This document shows positions 35,868 to 39,788 of a stretch of 39,788 nt of DNA, piece by piece. Numbering within the stretch: the stretch's first letter is position 1; each line of letters opens with the position of its first letter. Under the pieces are notes generated by a model. That model made no database searches. It worked only from the letters and a program-made list of their open reading frames with translations, and was not told where the DNA came from. The position numbers and the translations under genes are program-made. Source of the DNA: Flavobacteriaceae bacterium (GTDB taxonomy: Bacteria > Bacteroidota > Bacteroidia > Flavobacteriales > Flavobacteriaceae); the NCBI GenBank assembly GCA_020346245.1, contig CP070778.1, positions 2,680,953-2,720,740 on the forward strand, in the 5' to 3' direction.

Positions 35868-37499
35868 TTATTCTATGCTGTAAAGCAATTCATCGCTATC
35901 TTCATAACCAATGCGAACTGCCTTGGCTACAAATGATAATTTATTATCCAGGGGTTCAGAATAAATGTGCCAGTTTTTATCTCCGTGTTCTTTCCAAATA
36001 ATGGTGGCATCATATTTTTCTGAAATCAGATTAATCCTGTTATCATGCTCCTCCATTTGAAGCGGTTTTAACCTGGGCTGTTTCCCATTGGGAAGCCAGC
36101 TGCTTATTAACTCTTTTTCCGGAATTCTACCCTGGTCATTGGTTTCCTCAATCCAACTATCTAAGGTCCTCCTTAAGTGTCCCAATGTATCCTGATAATT
36201 TATATGATCTGAAAGATTAACTAATTCAAAAGGATCGTTTTGCAAATCATACAATTCCTCTTCGGGTTTGGGTGTCCTGAACCATAATGAAGGAATTGAA
36301 TCTAATTTTCCCGATGCTTCCAATGCCATCATATTTTGCATCATAGACATTTGCTCTCGATAGTTAACAGCTAATGCATTAGAAATTTCTATATTATAAT
36401 TCCTTATATACTTAAATCTTTTGGAACGCACGGCACGTAACTTATCATACATTTCATCAAACCTGTCCGAGGAAGCAAAAACATAGTTGCTCTTTGCACT
36501 GTCCTCATAAATTCCGAATTGTGCTTTCCCTTGCATTACTTCAGGAGGGGCAATACCCGCCCACGACAGCAAAGTAGGGGCAAAATCAACAAAGCTAATT
36601 AGCCGGTCATCGTAAGTACTCTTCTTTAAATTATCCTGGAATTTAATAACCAATGGCACTTTAAGACCTGTATCATACAAAGCTCGTTTATGCCTTGGAA
36701 AAGGCCCCCCGTGATCTCCATAAAAGAAGATTATAGTATTGTCATATAACCCATCTTCTTTTAATTGATCTATGATTTCACCTATCTGATCATCCAGGCG
36801 TTTCAGGTTCGAATAATTAACGGCCAAATCGTGGCGAATGATTTCATTATCCGGAAAATAAGGCGGAACCATTACCGAATCTGGCGAGACATATAATTCT
36901 TCTTTCCCCTGTTTCCAGATTCCTGATTCATGACAAACGTTAAAGTTAAAAACCGAGAAAAAAGGAGCATCCTTAGGCCTATTACGCCAATGCCCTTCCC
37001 GGCTGCTTTCATCCCAGGCAGATTCGGGAGCTTTGAAATTATAATCCTCTTTGGCATTATTGGTACAATAATAACCCTCTTGGCGAAGGTATTCTGTAAA
37101 CATTTTAACCCCGTCAGGGACTAAAGGTGAATAGCTTGGAATTCCTATCTCCGGCTGATTATCAGTGGAATAAGCATTATAGGTACGCATATTATGGGTC
37201 CCTAATGTAGTTGGATACATCCCAGTAATTATGGCACTTCTTGCAGGAGCACAAACAGGCACAGGTGAAAAGGCATTGGTAAAAACAACGCCATCTAATG
37301 AGATTGATTCTATGTTAGGTAGCGATATGGTGCTATCACCATACATTGGAAAAAACCCGGGCGATTGATCTTCTGCAACCAACCAGATAATATTTGGCCT
37401 CAATAGGGCCTTACTTTTTATTTCCTTTTCCTCCTTGCAACTTGCTAGCAGCACAAGGATAAAAGAACTCCAAATGAAGGTTCTAATAGCAGTCTTCAA
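35868..37499 (-). CDS. S1 family sulfatase lipoprotein
   Basis: A 543-residue type I sulfatase of a different subgroup from its neighbour. Lipoprotein signal with Cys21 (LLASCKEEKE). Metal ligands E43-D44 in LVAEDQSPGF (Glu at the first position, as in heparan-sulfatase-like groups), formylglycine site C83-A-P-A-R87, then ITGMYPTTLGTHNMR, FNVCHESGIW and FFYGDHGGPFPRHKRALYDTG. The KEE right after Cys21 resembles the K-(D/E)2 surface-export signal known from Capnocytophaga lipoproteins, so surface display is likely. Its ATG overlaps the stop of the isomerase-fold gene by four bases (37496-37499), so they share one mRNA. Substrate unknown. Confidence 0.92.
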   Translation of the reverse strand: MKTAIRTFIWSSFILVLLASCKEEKEIKSKALLRPNIIWLVAEDQSPGFFPMYGDSTISLPNIESISLDGVVFTNAFSPVPVCAPARSAIITGMYPTTLGTHNMRTYNAYSTDNQPEIGIPSYSPLVPDGVKMFTEYLRQEGYYCTNNAKEDYNFKAPESAWDESSREGHWRNRPKDAPFFSVFNFNVCHESGIWKQGKEELYVSPDSVMVPPYFPDNEIIRHDLAVNYSNLKRLDDQIGEIIDQLKEDGLYDNTIIFFYGDHGGPFPRHKRALYDTGLKVPLVIKFQDNLKKSTYDDRLISFVDFAPTLLSWAGIAPPEVMQGKAQFGIYEDSAKSNYVFASSDRFDEMYDKLRAVRSKRFKYIRNYNIEISNALAVNYREQMSMMQNMMALEASGKLDSIPSLWFRTPKPEEELYDLQNDPFELVNLSDHINYQDTLGHLRRTLDSWIEETNDQGRIPEKELISSWLPNGKQPRLKPLQMEEHDNRINLISEKYDATIIWKEHGDKNWHIYSEPLDNKLSFVAKAVRIGYEDSDELLYSIE

Positions 37500-38335
37500 A
37501 GATTTTCAAGGAATTTTAGGCTTTGAGGCACCTGCTCTACTACCCTGGAGCACTCATCTTCAATAAACATATATTTAACTACCCCAAGTTCTTTTGCCCG
37601 TTTAACTACTCCGGCTATATCTACCTGGCCCGTTCCGAGTACCACATTGGTTTCTACGTCTTCATGACCTGTATCGTTGCCTTTTATACCATGTTCCATA
37701 TCCTTAAGGTGAAGTAATACAATTTTATCGGGATAGCTGTTCATGACCTCAAGAGGATCAGCTCCTCCATGATGCACCCAATAAACGTCCATTTCAAACG
37801 CAAAATCATTGGCATTTTTAGCCATATAATCAAATAATGTCCCATTTTCATAGGGTCGGAATTCATAGCCATGGGCGTGGTAGGTCAGGGTTATTCCTTC
37901 TTCCTTCAGGCGCTTTCCCGCCTTATTGAAAACCGCTGTAGCCTCTTTAGTTTTTGCAATATCGAAGGTATTTCCCTCATGGGGGATCCAGGCACACATC
38001 ACATATTTAGCACCAAATGTTTTGGCGTTTTGAACGACCTTCTCAACGTCATTCTGAAGGTCCTCATATCCTGCACCAACACTTACCATTTCCAGATTAT
38101 TAGCCTTTAGTAATTTTTTATATTCGGCCATTGGAAGTCCATAACTTCCTCCACCTTCTATTTTGGTTATCCCCCAATCATTCACCAGTTTAAGTGTTCC
38201 CTCAACATCGGTCTTAAACTGATTCCTTAAACTGTACAACTGTAATCCAACTTCCTGGGCAACAAGCTGATAGGTTCCAAAAAGGCAACACAAAATTAGT
38301 ATTCCAGAAACCCTAAAATTCATTCTAATATTCAT
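37496..38335 (-). CDS. secreted sugar isomerase/epimerase-fold (TIM barrel) protein
   Basis: A 279-residue AP-endonuclease-2/xylose-isomerase-like barrel with a signal peptide (FRVSGILILCCLFGTYQLVAQ); ATG at 38323 is an alternative start. Metal-site segments are visible: KIEGGGSYG, TYHAHGYEF, FEMDVYWVHHGGADP, LLHLKDMEHG and FIEDEC. The isomerase name comes from the fold only. Exported members beside GMC/Gfo-type oxidoreductases in Bacteroidota have been shown or proposed to act on 3-keto-glycosides, as lyases or epimerases. Here it stands 15 bases after the subunit-3-like gene and overlaps the sulfatase start by four bases, which supports a shared pathway. Specific reaction not known. Confidence 0.85.
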   Translation of the reverse strand: MNIRMNFRVSGILILCCLFGTYQLVAQEVGLQLYSLRNQFKTDVEGTLKLVNDWGITKIEGGGSYGLPMAEYKKLLKANNLEMVSVGAGYEDLQNDVEKVVQNAKTFGAKYVMCAWIPHEGNTFDIAKTKEATAVFNKAGKRLKEEGITLTYHAHGYEFRPYENGTLFDYMAKNANDFAFEMDVYWVHHGGADPLEVMNSYPDKIVLLHLKDMEHGIKGNDTGHEDVETNVVLGTGQVDIAGVVKRAKELGVVKYMFIEDECSRVVEQVPQSLKFLENL

Positions 38336-38350
38336 CTTATTTTATTTTAA

Positions 38351-39067
38351 TTATGTCAATAAATTTCCTTCATCATCCCACTCTGCGATTACGCCACGTT
38401 TGCTTTGATCTACACATTTGGCCAGCCATTCTTCATCATAAGCCAAACCGTGCTGTTCAAGAACATCTTCCGGCACTCCATCCCATACACTTGGTGTGTT
38501 TCCTTTATAACCCAGATCCTCAATACCAATTTTGGAGGTGTAATAACCTGTAAGCGTAAGATTGCGCATTAAAGAAAAAAACTGTATCTCCAGAGGATGT
38601 TCATCCATGGGAATTTCCGTATCATAGAATGCAATTGGATCGAGTATCTGCTTTTGCTGTTCTTCCGTAGCCGATTTAAATTCTATACCAAACTCAGTAT
38701 TACTTTTATGATCTAGCCACATAAGCCCTCCTCGCAAATTAGTCTGTAATTTAGGGACATCTTTAGCCATAAATTCAATGAATTCAGGAACCCCAGCATC
38801 TGTAGCACCACCAAATTTATCATTGGGAGGCATTATTAGGTTACTAAGTACCGCTATTGTGCCTAATTCGTGCTCATTAAAAAACTGTTCAGAATTTAAC
38901 TTCTCTATAAGTTCTTTCTCTTCCGGAGTTCGTCCAAAATGGTTACCTTCAGATTTAACTGCTGCCAGTTCCTCTGTGCTTGCTGCCTCGGGTTTACAAC
39001 CATGAACAACCAAACCGCCTGCAACGGTTCCAAGTAAGATTGATTTTATACTCTTTCTCCTATCCAT
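38351..39067 (-). CDS. gluconate 2-dehydrogenase subunit 3 family protein (GMC partner)
   Basis: A 238-residue protein with a twin-arginine-type signal (MDRRKSIKSILLG) followed by a possible lipobox (VHGC, Cys24). The mature part fits the subunit 3 family: NEHELGTIAVLSNLIMPPNDKFGGATDAGVPEFIEFM, a helical middle and FFSLMRNLTLTGYYTSKIGIEDLGYKG. In gluconate 2-dehydrogenases and in the LacA/LacB glucoside 3-dehydrogenases this small subunit works with a GMC flavoprotein and is needed for its export or activity. That flavoprotein is encoded directly upstream, four bases away. Likely role: Tat carrier and partner of the flavoprotein in the periplasm. Confidence 0.88.
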   Translation of the reverse strand: MDRRKSIKSILLGTVAGGLVVHGCKPEAASTEELAAVKSEGNHFGRTPEEKELIEKLNSEQFFNEHELGTIAVLSNLIMPPNDKFGGATDAGVPEFIEFMAKDVPKLQTNLRGGLMWLDHKSNTEFGIEFKSATEEQQKQILDPIAFYDTEIPMDEHPLEIQFFSLMRNLTLTGYYTSKIGIEDLGYKGNTPSVWDGVPEDVLEQHGLAYDEEWLAKCVDQSKRGVIAEWDDEGNLLT

Positions 39068-39071
39068 TTTT

Positions 39072-39788
39072 TTAGATATTTTGCTGTTTTAATTGTTCTA
39101 CAATATAGTCCGATGCGCGCCATGACAATGCCAGGATTGTCCAGGTACAGTTCTTATCTCCCTGCGAAACAAAAGGGCCGGCATCAGTTATAAAAACATT
39201 ATTTACATCGTGAAGTTGCTGAAATTTATTTACTACTGACCTTTTTGGATCATCCCCCATTCTTGTCGTACCTACTTCGTGTATAATTCTGCCAGGGGCC
39301 AGAAGTCCGTAGTCATCCTCTTTGGAAGGCGTATCGCCGAGAACTTCTCCTCCCATATTATGGATAAGTTCTTCAAAGGTAGACTGCATATGCCTGGCCT
39401 GGTTTCTTTCAAAATCTGACCATTTATAGTTGAACCGAAGTACCGGGATTCCAAACTGGTCCACAGTAGTAGGATCTATTTCACAATAGTTGTCTTCTCT
39501 TGCAACTGCTTCTCCCCGACCACCGAAGCCAAGAACAGAGCCATAATATTTTTTTACATCATTACGCAGGCTTTCACCGTAACCTCCTGTTGGTAAACCA
39601 AAAAATTTATTAAAATCATTGGGATTAAACCCAAATCCATAATTAGGCATACCCATTCCTCCCCAGACTTCTATATGGTAACCCCGCGGGAAGTCCAAGT
39701 CCTTATTATCCAACCACCAGGGTGTATAAACATGCATTCCGCCTACACCGTCTTCATTGTAAACTTTACGGTTCATTAGGCCTGGAAT
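39072..39788 (-). CDS. GMC family oxidoreductase, C-terminal part (N-terminus outside the window)
   Basis: The frame is open to the last base (IPGLMNRKVYNEDG...), so about 238 C-terminal residues are seen and the FAD-binding N-terminus is missing. The GMC C-terminal domain is clear: RIIHEVGTTRMGDDPKRSVVN with the catalytic His, VNNVFITDAGPFVSQGDKNCTWTILALSWRASDYI with the second catalytic residue (Asn in KNCTWT). With the subunit 3 gene 4 bases downstream this matches the composition of periplasmic sugar or glycoside 3-dehydrogenases. The electron acceptor, usually a cytochrome c, would lie outside the window or elsewhere. Confidence 0.9.
   Translation of the reverse strand: MPGLMNRKVYNEDGVGGMHVYTPWWLDNKDLDFPRGYHIEVWGGMGMPNYGFGFNPNDFNKFFGLPTGGYGESLRNDVKKYYGSVLGFGGRGEAVAREDNYCEIDPTTVDQFGIPVLRFNYKWSDFERNQARHMQSTFEELIHNMGGEVLGDTPSKEDDYGLLAPGRIIHEVGTTRMGDDPKRSVVNKFQQLHDVNNVFITDAGPFVSQGDKNCTWTILALSWRASDYIVEQLKQQNI

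Overview
The window is chromosomal DNA of a member of the Bacteroidota, most likely a marine Flavobacteriaceae. Evidence: AT-rich sequence, bacillithiol synthase BshA, a Bacteroidota-type LptD and TamB, a GH3/beta-lactamase-fold fusion typical of the phylum, -7 boxes of the TAnnTTTG type instead of sigma70 boxes, many lipoproteins with a Cys soon after the start, and sulfatases with GH130. I found no tRNA, rRNA, IS element, phage gene or CRISPR array, and no broken gene. The first gene (OmpA-like) and the last (GMC oxidoreductase) run off the window.

Layout. 1-10659 (all minus): OmpA-like porin, PrcB-like lipoprotein, bshA, a secreted GH3-serine hydrolase fusion, a small conserved protein often misnamed 'ABC transporter ATPase', a two-gene membrane Fe-S electron-transfer module, an MCE/MlaD protein and a SPOR-tailed amidase. 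10914-14067 (plus): lptD and ridA. 14060-18498 (minus): an N-acetylglucosamine-kinase-like gene, gap, an ATP-type pfkA and a PPi-type phosphofructokinase; class I aldolase fbaB is divergent at 18668-19720. tamB (19841-24268, minus) is back to back with the plus-strand run tsaD, tfoX-like, rsmE, DUF4159, AI-2E-type permease and THUMP-like methyltransferase, ending at 29556.

29623-39788 is an accessory carbohydrate region: Tat-exported Gfo/Idh oxidoreductase, esterase, VanX-like dipeptidase lipoprotein, secreted GH130, two S1 sulfatases, a secreted sugar isomerase/epimerase-fold protein, a gluconate-2-dehydrogenase-subunit-3-like protein and a GMC oxidoreductase. There is no SusC/SusD pair or regulator in view.

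How it fits together. The left half is envelope biogenesis (LptD, TamB, MlaD, amidase) plus a respiratory electron-input module. The middle is a glycolysis block whose two phosphofructokinases carry different phosphoryl-donor signatures. The right end looks like extracytoplasmic processing of sulfated glycosides: sulfatases remove sulfate, GH130 cleaves, and the GMC/subunit-3/isomerase-fold/Gfo-Idh set resembles the newly recognised 'oxidise at C3, then eliminate' route of glycoside breakdown. That last assignment is inference and is the most interesting lead here.
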